Part shown: in pieces, positions 50,026 through 58,846 of the stretch
Layout of the letters: each line of letters opens with the position of its first letter
Position numbering within the stretch: position 1 is the stretch's first letter
Source: Rathayibacter oskolensis
GTDB taxonomy: Bacteria > Actinomycetota > Actinomycetes > Actinomycetales > Microbacteriaceae
Direction: 5' to 3'
Length of the DNA: 64,000 bases
NCBI RefSeq assembly: GCF_900177245.1
Contig: NZ_FXBM01000001.1
Coordinates: forward strand, 186,001-250,000
Translations under genes and position numbers: made by a program
Notes under the pieces: generated by a model
Told to the model about the DNA's origin: nothing
The model's database searches: none
What the model saw: the letters and a program-made list of their open reading frames with translations, nothing else

Positions 50026-51807
50026 ATGTGCGGACTCGGCGGCGAGATCAGGCTCGACGGGCGGCGCGCCGACGCCGCCGCGGTCGAGCGGATGACGGCG
50101 TGCATGGTGCACAGGGGGCCCGACGGCGACGGCCTCTGGGCCCGCGGGCCGGTCGCTCTCGGCCACCGCAGGCTGTCGATCATCGATCTGTCGCCCGCCG
50201 GCTCGCAGCCGATGATCGACTCCGCGCTCGGGCTCTCGATCGTCTTCAACGGCTGCATCTACAACTACGAGCAGCTGCGCGCCGAGCTGGAGGCGAAGGG
50301 CCACCGCTTCTTCTCCCACTCCGACACCGAGGTGATCGGCAAGGCCTACGCCGAGTGGGGCACGGACTGCGTCGACCGCTTCCTCGGCATGTTCGCCTTC
50401 GTGATCGTCGAGCACGTCTCGGGCCGCGTCGTGATGGCCCGCGACCGCCTCGGCATCAAGCCGCTCTACCTCGACGAGACGCCCGAGCGGATCCGCTTCG
50501 CCTCCACGGTGCAGGCGCTGCTCGCGGGCGGGGTCGCCGACACCTCGATCGACCGCACTGCGCTGATGTTCTACCTGAGCTTCCACTCCGTCGTCCCGGC
50601 GCCCCGCACGATCCTCTCCGGAGTCACGAAGCTGCCCCCCGCGACGGTCCGCGTGATCGAGCCCGACGGCTCCCGTCACGAGCACGTCTACTGGGAGCCC
50701 GTCTTCGCCCGCGACCCCTCGCGGGCCGACTGGTCGGAGCGCGACTGGCAGGAGGCGCTCATCGCGTCGTTCCGCACCGCCGTCGAGCGCCGCATGGTCG
50801 CCGATGTGCCCGTCGGCGTTCTGCTCTCGGGGGGCATCGACTCGAGCCTCGTCGTCGCGCTGCTCGCCGAGGCCGGTCAGACGGGGCTGCAGACGTTCTC
50901 GATCGGCTTCGACTCGGCGGGAGGCGAGTCGGGCGACGAGTTCGAGTACTCGGGCCTGGTCGCCGAGCGCTTCGGCACCGACCACCACCGCATCGCGATC
51001 GACTCCTCGCGCCTGCTGCCGGGGATCGACGGGGCGATCGCCGCGATGAGCGAGCCGATGGTGTCGCACGACGCGGTCGCCTTCTACCTGCTCAGCGAGG
51101 ACGTCTCGCAGCACGTGAAGGTGGTGCAGTCCGGGCAGGGCGCCGACGAGGTCCTCGGCGGCTACGACTGGTACCCGCCCCTCTCGGACGTCCCGCGCGC
51201 AGGGGCGGCGGAGGCGTACGCCTCGGTGTTCTTCGACCGGCGGTTCCCCGAGCTCCAGGCGCTGCTCACCCCCGAGTGGCGCGGGGAGGACGCGGCGACG
51301 GCCTTCATCGCCGAGCGCTTCGGCCGGCCGGGGGCCGACACCTCCGTCGACGCAGCGCTCCGGAACGACACGACCGTCATGCTCGTGGACGACCCGGTGA
51401 AGCGCGTCGACAACATGACGATGGCCTGGGGTCTCGAGGCGCGCGTGCCGTTCCTCGATCACGAGTTCGTCGAGCTCGTCGGCCGCATCCCGCCGGAGCT
51501 GAAGCTCGCCGACGGCGGCAAGGGCGTGCTGAAGCGCGCGGTGCGCGGCATCGTGCCCGACGAGGTGATCGACCGCACCAAGGGCTACTTCCCGGTGCCC
51601 GCGATCCGTCAGCTCGAGGGCCCGTACCTCGAGCGGGTGCGCGCGGCGCTGACGGATCCGTCGGCCCGAGCCCGCGCGGTCTTCGATCCCGCGACCGTCG
51701 ACTCCCTCCTGGCCGACCCGAACGCGACACGCACCCGCCTCGGATCGAACGAGCTCTGGCAGCTCGCCCTCCTCGAGATGTGGCTCCAGGAGCACGGAGT
51801 CGGCTGA
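50026..51807 (+). CDS. asnO: N-acetylglutaminylglutamine amidotransferase-like asparagine synthase
   Basis: This 593-residue class II amidotransferase has Cys2 (MCGLGGEIRLDG), VHRGPDGDG, NGCIYNYEQLRAELEAKGHRF, and the ATP-pyrophosphatase loop LLSGGIDSSLV. Later blocks are SEPMVSHDAVAFYLLSE, VVQSGQGADEVLGGYDWYPP and DDPVKRVDNMTMAWGLEARVPFLDHE. These closely follow the NAGGN amidotransferase family (AsnO) rather than AsnB. It would use glutamine and ATP to amidate the C-terminus of a dipeptide osmolyte. It is three bases downstream of the ligase fusion, so tightly cotranscribed. Confidence 0.92.
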   Translation: MCGLGGEIRLDGRRADAAAVERMTACMVHRGPDGDGLWARGPVALGHRRLSIIDLSPAGSQPMIDSALGLSIVFNGCIYNYEQLRAELEAKGHRFFSHSDTEVIGKAYAEWGTDCVDRFLGMFAFVIVEHVSGRVVMARDRLGIKPLYLDETPERIRFASTVQALLAGGVADTSIDRTALMFYLSFHSVVPAPRTILSGVTKLPPATVRVIEPDGSRHEHVYWEPVFARDPSRADWSERDWQEALIASFRTAVERRMVADVPVGVLLSGGIDSSLVVALLAEAGQTGLQTFSIGFDSAGGESGDEFEYSGLVAERFGTDHHRIAIDSSRLLPGIDGAIAAMSEPMVSHDAVAFYLLSEDVSQHVKVVQSGQGADEVLGGYDWYPPLSDVPRAGAAEAYASVFFDRRFPELQALLTPEWRGEDAATAFIAERFGRPGADTSVDAALRNDTTVMLVDDPVKRVDNMTMAWGLEARVPFLDHEFVELVGRIPPELKLADGGKGVLKRAVRGIVPDEVIDRTKGYFPVPAIRQLEGPYLERVRAALTDPSARARAVFDPATVDSLLADPNATRTRLGSNELWQLALLEMWLQEHGVG

Positions 51808-51874
51808 GCCGCTGTTCGCACCCCGTTCGCCCGCCGCGCAACACCGGGCCCGGCCGGTGCAGAAGGATGGAGTC

Positions 51875-53761
51875 ATGACGCTCCTCGCCCCCGACCGGCT
51901 CGCCGCCGCCGAGCAGCTCGGACTCGAGCTCGTGCACGCCTGGGGCAGCTGGGGCCCCACGATGACCCCGGACGCCGCGCGGATGGCCTTCATCAGCGAC
52001 CGCAGCGGCACCCCGGAGGTGTGGCTCCAGGACGTGGTCCTCGACGGTGAGCCCCCCGAGGCGCGCTGCATCCGCTTCACCGAGGATCCGGTGGTCTCGG
52101 TCTCGTGGTCGGCCGACTCCGCCTGGCTCGCGTGCCTCGTCGCGACGGACGGAGGCGTGCGCACCCAGGTCTGGGTCGTCCGGCCCGACGGCACCGACGC
52201 CCGCCGCATCGCGGGCTCCCGCGACGCCCACGCAGAGCTGGGCCCGTGGACGCGCAGCGGGCACCACGTCGTCGTCACGATCCCCTCGGCCGAGCCCGAG
52301 CAGCCGACGCGCTCCTTCCTCGTCGATCCCGCCTCGGGGGAGCGCCAGCCGCTCGTCGACGGCGACCTCATCTCGGTCCTGGACCTCTCGGTCGAGGAGC
52401 GCCTCGTCGTCGTCCGCGACGGTCAGCGCGGCCACCAGTACTGCGTCGTCGTCGACCGCCTCACCAACGAGAACCACGCGCTGCTCCCCGACTCCGGCAC
52501 CGGCTCGACCGATGTCGCACTCCTGCGGCCCTCGGCCCTGAACGACAACGAGAGCCCGATCGTGGCCTACCTGGCGACGGACGTCGATCTGCCGCGGCGG
52601 CAGCTGGTCGCGATGCCGCTCGGTCCCGACGGCTGGCGCGGCCGGATCCGGCGCCTCGCCGCCCGCGACGACGCCGAGCTCGAGGGCCTGGACGCCGACG
52701 ACGCCGGTCGGCTCCTCATGCTGGTGTGGAACGTCGCCGGCTCGAGCGAGATCGAGCTCTTCGACACCACGACGGGAGCGCGCGTCCCCGTCGCCGGTCT
52801 CCCCGGGCTGGTCGCGACCACTCCGGTGCTCTCGCGCGACGGCGGGAGCGTGGTCCTCGGTGTCGAGGGGCCGGAGCGGCCGCGCGAGCTGTGGCGCATG
52901 GACACGACGACCCACGAGTGGTCGCGCCTGACGCAGGTGCCCGCCCTGCCCGCCGAGCCGCTGGTCGTACCGACGCTGGAGCGCTTCACGGGCCGTGACG
53001 GGCTCGCCCTCTCGGGGTGGCTCTACCGCGCGCCGGGGGTCGAGGGCCCCGGTCCCGCGATGCTGAGCCTGCACGGCGGTCCGGAGTCGCAGGAGCGCCC
53101 GACGTTCGCGGCGCAGCACCAGGCCGTGGCGGCCTCCGGGGTCACCGTGTTCGCACCGAACGTCCGCGGGTCCTCCGGCTTCGGCCGCGACTTCGTGCAC
53201 GCCGACGACGTCGAGAAGCGCTCGGACGCGTTCGACGACGTCCTGGCGTCCGCCTCCTTCCTCGTCGAGTCCGGGATCGCGGATCCCGACCGGATCGCGG
53301 TCACCGGCCGCTCCTACGGCGGGTACCTGACCCTCGCCTCCCTCGCGTTCTCGCCCGGTGTCTTCGCGGCAGGAGTCGACATCTGCGGGATGTCGGACCT
53401 GCGCACCTTCTACCGCGACACCGAGCCGTGGATCGCCTCGGCGGCCGTCACGAAGTACGGTCACCCCGAGCACGACGCCGAGCTGATCGAGCGCCTCTCA
53501 CCCCTCGGCAGCGCGTCGGCGATCGAGGTGCCGCTGCTCGTGGTCCACGGCGAGCTCGACACGAACGTGCCGATCGGGGAGGCGAGGCAGATCGTCGCCG
53601 CGCTCGAGGACCTCGGCCGACCCGTCACCTACCTGCAGCTCGACGGCGAGGGTCACGAGTACCGCCGGGCCGAGTCGAAGGAGCTGCTCCTGGTGAGCCT
53701 GGTGAGGTTCGTGAGCTCCGCCCTCTCGGTCGGGCCCTCCGCCGGATCGTCCGAGGCGTAG
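51875..53761 (+). CDS. S9-family (prolyl oligopeptidase-like) peptidase
   Basis: This 628-residue serine peptidase has an N-terminal beta-propeller (about 1-370). The alpha/beta hydrolase domain carries the catalytic triad Ser480 (GRSYGGY), Asp562 (GELDTNVP) and His594 (GEGHEYR). It has no signal peptide, so it is cytoplasmic. It lies 68 bp after the amidotransferase gene in the same direction. NAGGN loci elsewhere carry an M42 peptidase at this place, so the S9 enzyme may turn over the dipeptide amide. A general acylaminoacyl-peptidase is the alternative. Confidence 0.88.
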   Translation: MTLLAPDRLAAAEQLGLELVHAWGSWGPTMTPDAARMAFISDRSGTPEVWLQDVVLDGEPPEARCIRFTEDPVVSVSWSADSAWLACLVATDGGVRTQVWVVRPDGTDARRIAGSRDAHAELGPWTRSGHHVVVTIPSAEPEQPTRSFLVDPASGERQPLVDGDLISVLDLSVEERLVVVRDGQRGHQYCVVVDRLTNENHALLPDSGTGSTDVALLRPSALNDNESPIVAYLATDVDLPRRQLVAMPLGPDGWRGRIRRLAARDDAELEGLDADDAGRLLMLVWNVAGSSEIELFDTTTGARVPVAGLPGLVATTPVLSRDGGSVVLGVEGPERPRELWRMDTTTHEWSRLTQVPALPAEPLVVPTLERFTGRDGLALSGWLYRAPGVEGPGPAMLSLHGGPESQERPTFAAQHQAVAASGVTVFAPNVRGSSGFGRDFVHADDVEKRSDAFDDVLASASFLVESGIADPDRIAVTGRSYGGYLTLASLAFSPGVFAAGVDICGMSDLRTFYRDTEPWIASAAVTKYGHPEHDAELIERLSPLGSASAIEVPLLVVHGELDTNVPIGEARQIVAALEDLGRPVTYLQLDGEGHEYRRAESKELLLVSLVRFVSSALSVGPSAGSSEA

Positions 53762-53777
53762 GCGAGCGGAGGAGCGC

Positions 53778-54143
53778 TCAGCGCCGCTCGAACTCGGCGG
53801 CCGTCGAGCCGTGGATCGGGTTCGCCGGGTCGTCGCCGACGGCTCGTGCGGGGTCGTCGATCTCGACCGCGCGCAGCACGGGAGGGGCGGCCGTGTCCGC
53901 TCCGGACGTGTCCGCTCCGGGCGTCTCGGATCCGTTCGGGTCGGTCCCGACGGTGTCGGCTCCGATCACCTCCGCGCCGCCGTCGAGGAGCTCCTCGGCG
54001 ATCCGGCTCGAGAGTCCGCTGCGCTCTCCCGGGCCGGGGTCGCCCAGGGGATCCTGCGGCGCGGCGAACGCCTGCTCGAGTCCGGTCGGGCCGCCGGTCG
54101 TCTCTTTCCCGCGCTGGTCCTGCAGCGCCGACTCGTCCTGCAC
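53778..54143 (-). CDS. hypothetical acidic protein
   Basis: This 121-residue hydrophilic protein (GTG start, VQDESALQDQRGKETTGGPT) contains a short predicted helix (SRIAEELLDGGAEVIGAD). Low-complexity Gly/Ala/Asp/Thr repeats (PGADTSGADTAAPP) and an ending AEFERR follow. It is probably disordered. The GAAGGA about eleven bases before the start is weak support. It converges on the S9 peptidase gene and no family is recognised. Confidence 0.5.
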   Translation of the reverse strand: MQDESALQDQRGKETTGGPTGLEQAFAAPQDPLGDPGPGERSGLSSRIAEELLDGGAEVIGADTVGTDPNGSETPGADTSGADTAAPPVLRAVEIDDPARAVGDDPANPIHGSTAAEFERR

Positions 54144-54242
54144 GGCCGACCGTCCTTCCTCGTCGCGTCCGGCGTGCGCCGGACGGGCTCTCGCGGGGCG
54201 ACCCGCTGATGCCCCGAGCGTAGGGGACGCTCGGCGCCGCCG

Positions 54243-55517
54243 TCAGTCCTGCAGCACCCACGTGTGCGGAGGGACCACGACTCCGCCGACCGTGACGGGG
54301 TCGTCGCCGAGGTTGAGCCCGAGTCGCGCGGTCTCGCCGTCGGGGCCCTCCGCGATCAGGAGCGCCGCGGTGTTCGAGAGGTCGACCGATCGCGTCCTCG
54401 AGTCGACGAGCCAGGGATGGCGACGCCGGAAGGCGATGACCTCCTGGTGGGCGCGGTAGGCCTCCCCGCCGCTCCAGGCGCCCGGGTCGGCCGGGAACTC
54501 GGGACGGATCGCGTCGTCGCCTCCGGCGCGCTCCTCCTTCACTCCCTCGAGCCCGCGCTCGTCGCCCGAGTAGACGCTCGGGACGCCGCCGACGAAGCCG
54601 AGGATCGCGGTCGCGTGGCCGTGGTGCCTCGGATCGGTGATGGCGCTCGCGAGGCGGGTCACGTCGTGGTTGCCGATGAAGGTGAGCGGGAGGAACTCGT
54701 CGAGGAACCCGCCGTGACGCTGCAACGTCCAGTCGAGCTCGAAGAGGTTGCCCTCCTCGATCGAGGAGCGGACCGCCTTCCACAGCTCGTACTGGGTGAC
54801 GGAGTCGAGCCCCGACTCGCGCACGTAGGCCGAGTAGTCGCCGTGGATGACCTCGCCCACGAACCACGCCTCGGGGAACCGCTCGCGGACAGGATCGATC
54901 GCCGAGCGCCAGGCCGCCGGCGGGACGGCGTAGGCCGCGTCGAGCCTCCAGCCGTCGATGCCGCGCTCGAGCCAGTGCGCCATCACCGACGAGACGTACT
55001 CGGTCACCTCGGGGTTCGCGGTGTCGAGCTCGACCAGCGCCTCGTGTCCCTCGAAGACGTCGACCAGCAGCCCGTCGACCTCGCGCGAGCTCTCGCTCCG
55101 CGAGAACCGCGCCGCAGCGGGCGACCCGGGGCCCGCGGCGACCGCCTCGCGCCACCAGGGGTGATCCCTGCCCACGTGATTGAAGACGCCGTCGAACAGC
55201 ACGCGGATGCCGCGTGCGCGGCAGGCGGCGATCAGCTCGTCGAGGTCGCCGTCGTCGCCCAGGCGCGGGTCGACCCGGAAGTGGTCGACCGTGTCGTACC
55301 CGTGGGTCATCGAGGCGAAGACCGGGCCGAGGAGCAGCCCGTTGCAGCCGAGCGCGAGCAGGTCGTCGAGCCAGGGCAGGATCGAGAGGAGGCGGTGCCG
55401 CGGCTCGTCGCCGGGACCTGGCCCCTCGATCGCCGTCGCCTCGGCACCGGCGAAGCCGAGCGGGTAGACCTGCCACCAGATCGCCGTCGTGATCCAGCCG
55501 TCCGTCGTCTGCGCCAT
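54243..55517 (-). CDS. alpha-amylase family (GH13) glycosyl hydrolase
   Basis: The 424-residue GH13 barrel has all four conserved regions: DGVFNHVG, GWRLDAAYA (nucleophile Asp193), FVGEVIHGDY (acid/base Glu222) and FIGNHDVTR. A short C-terminal beta domain ends HTWVLQD. There is no signal peptide, so it is intracellular, and it probably acts on maltodextrin- or trehalose-related substrates. The ATG giving MAQTTDGWITTAIWWQVYPLGF is the natural start. It is the downstream member of a possible pair with the small membrane protein gene. Confidence 0.92.
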   Translation of the reverse strand: MAQTTDGWITTAIWWQVYPLGFAGAEATAIEGPGPGDEPRHRLLSILPWLDDLLALGCNGLLLGPVFASMTHGYDTVDHFRVDPRLGDDGDLDELIAACRARGIRVLFDGVFNHVGRDHPWWREAVAAGPGSPAAARFSRSESSREVDGLLVDVFEGHEALVELDTANPEVTEYVSSVMAHWLERGIDGWRLDAAYAVPPAAWRSAIDPVRERFPEAWFVGEVIHGDYSAYVRESGLDSVTQYELWKAVRSSIEEGNLFELDWTLQRHGGFLDEFLPLTFIGNHDVTRLASAITDPRHHGHATAILGFVGGVPSVYSGDERGLEGVKEERAGGDDAIRPEFPADPGAWSGGEAYRAHQEVIAFRRRHPWLVDSRTRSVDLSNTAALLIAEGPDGETARLGLNLGDDPVTVGGVVVPPHTWVLQD

Positions 55518-55599
55518 GGTCGCCGCCCTCCCGGCCCGCTCGAGCGCGGGCCGCCGCGAGTGTAGCGACAGGGCCTGACCCCGGGCAGCGCGCCACGGC

Positions 55600-55968
55600 T
55601 CACGCACCTCCCGGCCGGAGGGCGGCGACCCAGGCGAGAGCCGCTGCCGCGCCCCGCAGCGCCGCAGGCACCGTGACCGACGCCACCGCGAACGCCAGCA
55701 CGGCGCTCGTCAGCCCGACGGCGCCCCACCGGCGCTCGCCGGGTCGCATCAGCGCGACGACTCCGTGAACCGCCCCGGCCAGGGCGAGGCCCGCGGAGGC
55801 GAGCACCCAGAGCGGGTGCACGGCGGAGGTCAGGGCGAGCAGGCCGAGCGCCACAGCGGTGAGCCCCGGTTCTCGAGTCGGGGGCCGCCGCAGCACTCGG
55901 GAGGGCGGGCCCGCGGTCGGCGCGGCGGGCTCGAGGACGGGAGGGGGGGAGAGTGCGGTGATCGACAT
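55600..55968 (-). CDS. small membrane protein, unknown function
   Basis: The 122-residue protein has a Pro-rich cytoplasmic N-terminus of about 35 residues and three to four hydrophobic helices (TAVALGLLALTSAVHPLWVLASAGLALAGAVHGVVAL...). It contains GERRWGAVGLTSAVLAF, a pattern seen in small DUF4190-like membrane proteins. A GAGGATC ribosome site supports the start. The next gene upstream on the other strand is HU. There is no functional clue. Confidence 0.65.
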   Translation of the reverse strand: MSITALSPPPVLEPAAPTAGPPSRVLRRPPTREPGLTAVALGLLALTSAVHPLWVLASAGLALAGAVHGVVALMRPGERRWGAVGLTSAVLAFAVASVTVPAALRGAAAALAWVAALRPGGA

Positions 55969-56252
55969 GACCCGATCCTCGCGATCCGCGGACGGTCGCG
56001 GGCCGGCGCTCACCCGATCGGTGGACCCGTCGCGGAAGGGGCTCCTGTGGAGGCCGATCGGCGCCGCAGGACCGCTCGTCGGCGCCGATCGCCGTGATTC
56101 CGCGGTTCTGAGCACGTGTTTCGCGAGGAAACGTGGATGGGGCTGGTAGGTTACGGACGGTCCGACCGGTTGAGGGAGTCCGTCCCCGGCCGAGGACGAT
56201 CCACAACCACCAGCTGTTCTCAACAGCGCGAACGTCCTGGGAGGACACTCCA

Positions 56253-56540
56253 ATGGCTGACAAGTCGCTCAACCGCACCGAGCTCGTCGCGAAGATCGCC
56301 GCGGACTCCGGCCAGAGCCAGGCCGCCGTCAACGGCGTCCTCGACTCGCTCTTCTCCACCCTCGCCGACTCCGTCTCGAACGACGTGAAGGTCACCATCC
56401 CGGGCTGGATCGCCGTCGAGCGCACCTCCCGCGCCGCCCGCACCGGCCGCAACCCGCAGACCGGCGAGACCATCCAGATCGCCGCCGGCCACTCGGTCAA
56501 GGTCTCGGCGGGCACCAAGCTCAAGGCCGCGGCCAAGTAG
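56253..56540 (+). CDS. hup: HU-family DNA-binding protein
   Basis: The 95-residue histone-like protein starts MADKSLNRTELVAKIAADSG. It has the DNA-binding arm VTIPGWIAVERTSRAARTGRNPQTGETIQIAA and ends KLKAAAK. It lacks the long Lys/Ala tail of mycobacterial HupB. It compacts and bends chromosomal DNA. GGGAGG lies eight bases before the ATG. The upstream 140 bp on this strand are AT-richer and should hold its promoter. A perfect terminator hairpin follows 17 bp after the stop. Confidence 0.96.
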   Translation: MADKSLNRTELVAKIAADSGQSQAAVNGVLDSLFSTLADSVSNDVKVTIPGWIAVERTSRAARTGRNPQTGETIQIAAGHSVKVSAGTKLKAAAK

Positions 56541-56557
56541 TCACCGCCTCCGCACTC

Positions 56558-56593
56558 CGACGACGGCCCCGGCTCCTGCCGGGGCCGTCGTCG
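56558..56593 (+). terminator. hup terminator hairpin
   Basis: A perfect 15-bp stem (left arm CGACGACGGCCCCGG) with a 6-base loop CTCCTG, directly followed by TTG. It lies 17 bp after the hup stop codon. Confidence 0.9.
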
Positions 56594-56640
56594 TTGCACG
56601 TCCAGGCTCCCCATCAGCCGCGAGAACGTAGGCTTGACGG

Positions 56641-58761
56641 GTGAATCGAACCGTCCGGATCGCCGCCCCGGCGCTGCTCCTCGTCGCCGCGGCGCTCGCG
56701 GCGCTGCTCGCGGCGCTGGCGTTCGGGCGGGGTGCCGACGCGCCGCTGCTCAACGATCCCGGGCCCGTCGTCCGCTACGGCCTCCCCCTGGCGAAGCTCG
56801 CGGTCAATCTCGGTGCCGCCGGCATGATCGGCTCGCTCGTGCTGACGCTCTTCGCGCTGAGCCCCCATGCCGCCACCCGCCGGTCCGCCCGCTCCGCGTC
56901 GGCCCGCGTCGCCGCCGAGCGCCCGGCCCTCGTCGGCGCCGGCGCCCCGGGCGCGCCCCGCTCCGGCGGTCGCGACCCGCGCGCCTCCGAGGAGCGGGCG
57001 ACGGATCAGCCGGAGCCCCGCACCGAGTACACCGTCGCGCTCGACGTCGCAGCGGCCAGCGCCGCCTTCTTCGCCGCGGCGGCCGCCGTCACCGGCTTCT
57101 TCACCTTCCTCAACGTCACCCAGACGCCGCTGAGCTTCGATCGCGACTTCGGGACCAAGCTCAGCTACTTCATCGGGAGCATCCCCGTCGGGCAGGCCTG
57201 GCTGGTCACGACCCTCCTGGCCGCCGTCGTCACGGTGCTCTGCTTCGCGGTCCGCAACCAGACCGCGCTCGTCTTCGTCACCGCCGTCGCGCTGCTCACC
57301 CTCCTGCCGATGGCGCAGCAGGGTCATGCCGCGGGGACGAGCGGTCACGACGCGGCGGTCACCGCGCTGGGCCTGCACCTCGTCTTCGCGGCGATCTGGC
57401 TCGGCGGGCTGCTCACCGTCATCGTGCTCCGACCGCTCCTCGGCGGTTCGAGGCTGCTGCCCGTGATCGAGCGCTACTCGAGCCTCGCGCTGGTCAGCTT
57501 CGTCGTGGTCGCCGCCTCCGGCTACATCAGCGCCGAGCTCCGGCTGGCCACCCTCGACAACCTGCTGACGGGCTACGGGATCCTCGTGCTGGTGAAGGTC
57601 GCGGTTCTCGTGGTCCTCGGCCTCTTCGGCGTCCTGCAGCGCCGCGTCCTCATCTCCCGGATGCGCGCGGCCGGCGGCGAGGGGGGCCGCAGCTTCTGGT
57701 GGCTGGTCGGCGCCGAGATCGCCTTCATGGGCATCGCCTCCGGAGTCGCCGCCGCGCTCGCGCGCACCGCGACGCCCGTCGACCAGATCGCGGCCACGCA
57801 GCTCACCGACCCCACCCCCGCCGAGCTCCTGACCGGAGAGGCGCTCCCGCCCGAGCCGAGTGCGCTGAACTTCGCCACGCTCTGGAACGTCGACCTCGTG
57901 TGGCTGCTCGTCTGCGCCTTCGGCATCGCGTTCTACGTGGCCGGGGTGGTCCGCCTCCACCGCCGCGGCGACCGCTGGCCGCCGCACCGCACGGTCCTCT
58001 GGATCGCCGGCATGCTCCTGCTGGCGTACATCACGAACGGCGGGGTCAACGCCTACGAGAAGTACCTGTTCAGCGCCCACATGCTCTCGCACATGGTGCT
58101 GACGATGGCGGTCCCGCTCCTCCTGGTCCCCGCGGCGCCGGTGACGCTGATCGCCCGCGCGGTGACCCGGCGCACCGACGGCTCGCGGGGCCCGAGGGAG
58201 TGGGTGCTGCTGGCCGTGCACTCGCGGTTCGCGACCGCGATCTCGCACCCGATCGTCGCCGCCCTGCTGTTCGTCGGATCGCTGTGGGGGTTCTACTACT
58301 CCCCGCTCTTCCGCTGGGCCACGACCGACCACATCGGGCACGAGTGGATGATCGTGCACTTCCTGATCACCGGCTACCTCTTCGTGAGCGTGCTGATCGG
58401 AGTCGACCCCAGCGTCCACCGCGTCCCCTACCCGATGCGCCTGCTGCTGCTGCTGGTCACGATGGCGTTCCACGCGTTCTTCGGGCTGGCGCTGATGACG
58501 GGCGAGGGGCTGCTCCTGGCCGACTGGTACGGCGCGATGGGCTGGGGCACCGATGCCCTGGCCGATCAGCGGGCGGCGGGAGGCATCGCATGGAGCATCG
58601 GCGAGATCCCGACGCTGGCGCTCGCGATCATCGTCGCCATGATGTGGAGCCGCTCCGACGCGCGCGAGACCAAGCGCCGCGACCGCCAGGCCGACCGCAC
58701 GGGCGAGGCCGAGCTCTCGGCCTACAACGACCGGCTGGCCGCCCTGCAGAAGCGCGGCTGA
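56641..58761 (+). CDS. CopD/CtaG fusion, cytochrome c oxidase assembly and copper protein
   Basis: This 706-residue polytopic protein has an N-terminal CopD-like half (residues about 1-390, eight helices; GLHLVFAAIWLGGLLTVIVL). The CtaG/caa3 assembly half (about 415-670) has FSAHMLSHMVLTMAVPLLLVPAAPV, SLWGFYYSPLF, HEWMIVHFLITGYLF and VTMAFHAFFGLALM, with several His likely to bind copper. Actinobacteria commonly fuse these two domains. It delivers copper to the oxidase at the membrane. The last 35 residues are charged and cytoplasmic. It uses a GTG start just after the hup terminator. Confidence 0.93.
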   Translation: MNRTVRIAAPALLLVAAALAALLAALAFGRGADAPLLNDPGPVVRYGLPLAKLAVNLGAAGMIGSLVLTLFALSPHAATRRSARSASARVAAERPALVGAGAPGAPRSGGRDPRASEERATDQPEPRTEYTVALDVAAASAAFFAAAAAVTGFFTFLNVTQTPLSFDRDFGTKLSYFIGSIPVGQAWLVTTLLAAVVTVLCFAVRNQTALVFVTAVALLTLLPMAQQGHAAGTSGHDAAVTALGLHLVFAAIWLGGLLTVIVLRPLLGGSRLLPVIERYSSLALVSFVVVAASGYISAELRLATLDNLLTGYGILVLVKVAVLVVLGLFGVLQRRVLISRMRAAGGEGGRSFWWLVGAEIAFMGIASGVAAALARTATPVDQIAATQLTDPTPAELLTGEALPPEPSALNFATLWNVDLVWLLVCAFGIAFYVAGVVRLHRRGDRWPPHRTVLWIAGMLLLAYITNGGVNAYEKYLFSAHMLSHMVLTMAVPLLLVPAAPVTLIARAVTRRTDGSRGPREWVLLAVHSRFATAISHPIVAALLFVGSLWGFYYSPLFRWATTDHIGHEWMIVHFLITGYLFVSVLIGVDPSVHRVPYPMRLLLLLVTMAFHAFFGLALMTGEGLLLADWYGAMGWGTDALADQRAAGGIAWSIGEIPTLALAIIVAMMWSRSDARETKRRDRQADRTGEAELSAYNDRLAALQKRG

Positions 58762-58846
58762 CGCCGGGGCTCCTCCACAGCCCACCGGAGTCGGCGACCC
58801 GTGGCCGCGCCGGTCGCGCCGCCGGACCCGCGGGTACAGTGGACCG

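Noticed and set aside
47308-52371. A 1687-residue open frame on the reverse strand
   Set aside because: It runs opposite to three well-identified enzymes and has the Glu/Arg/Val-rich composition of an antisense shadow; no domain is recognisable.
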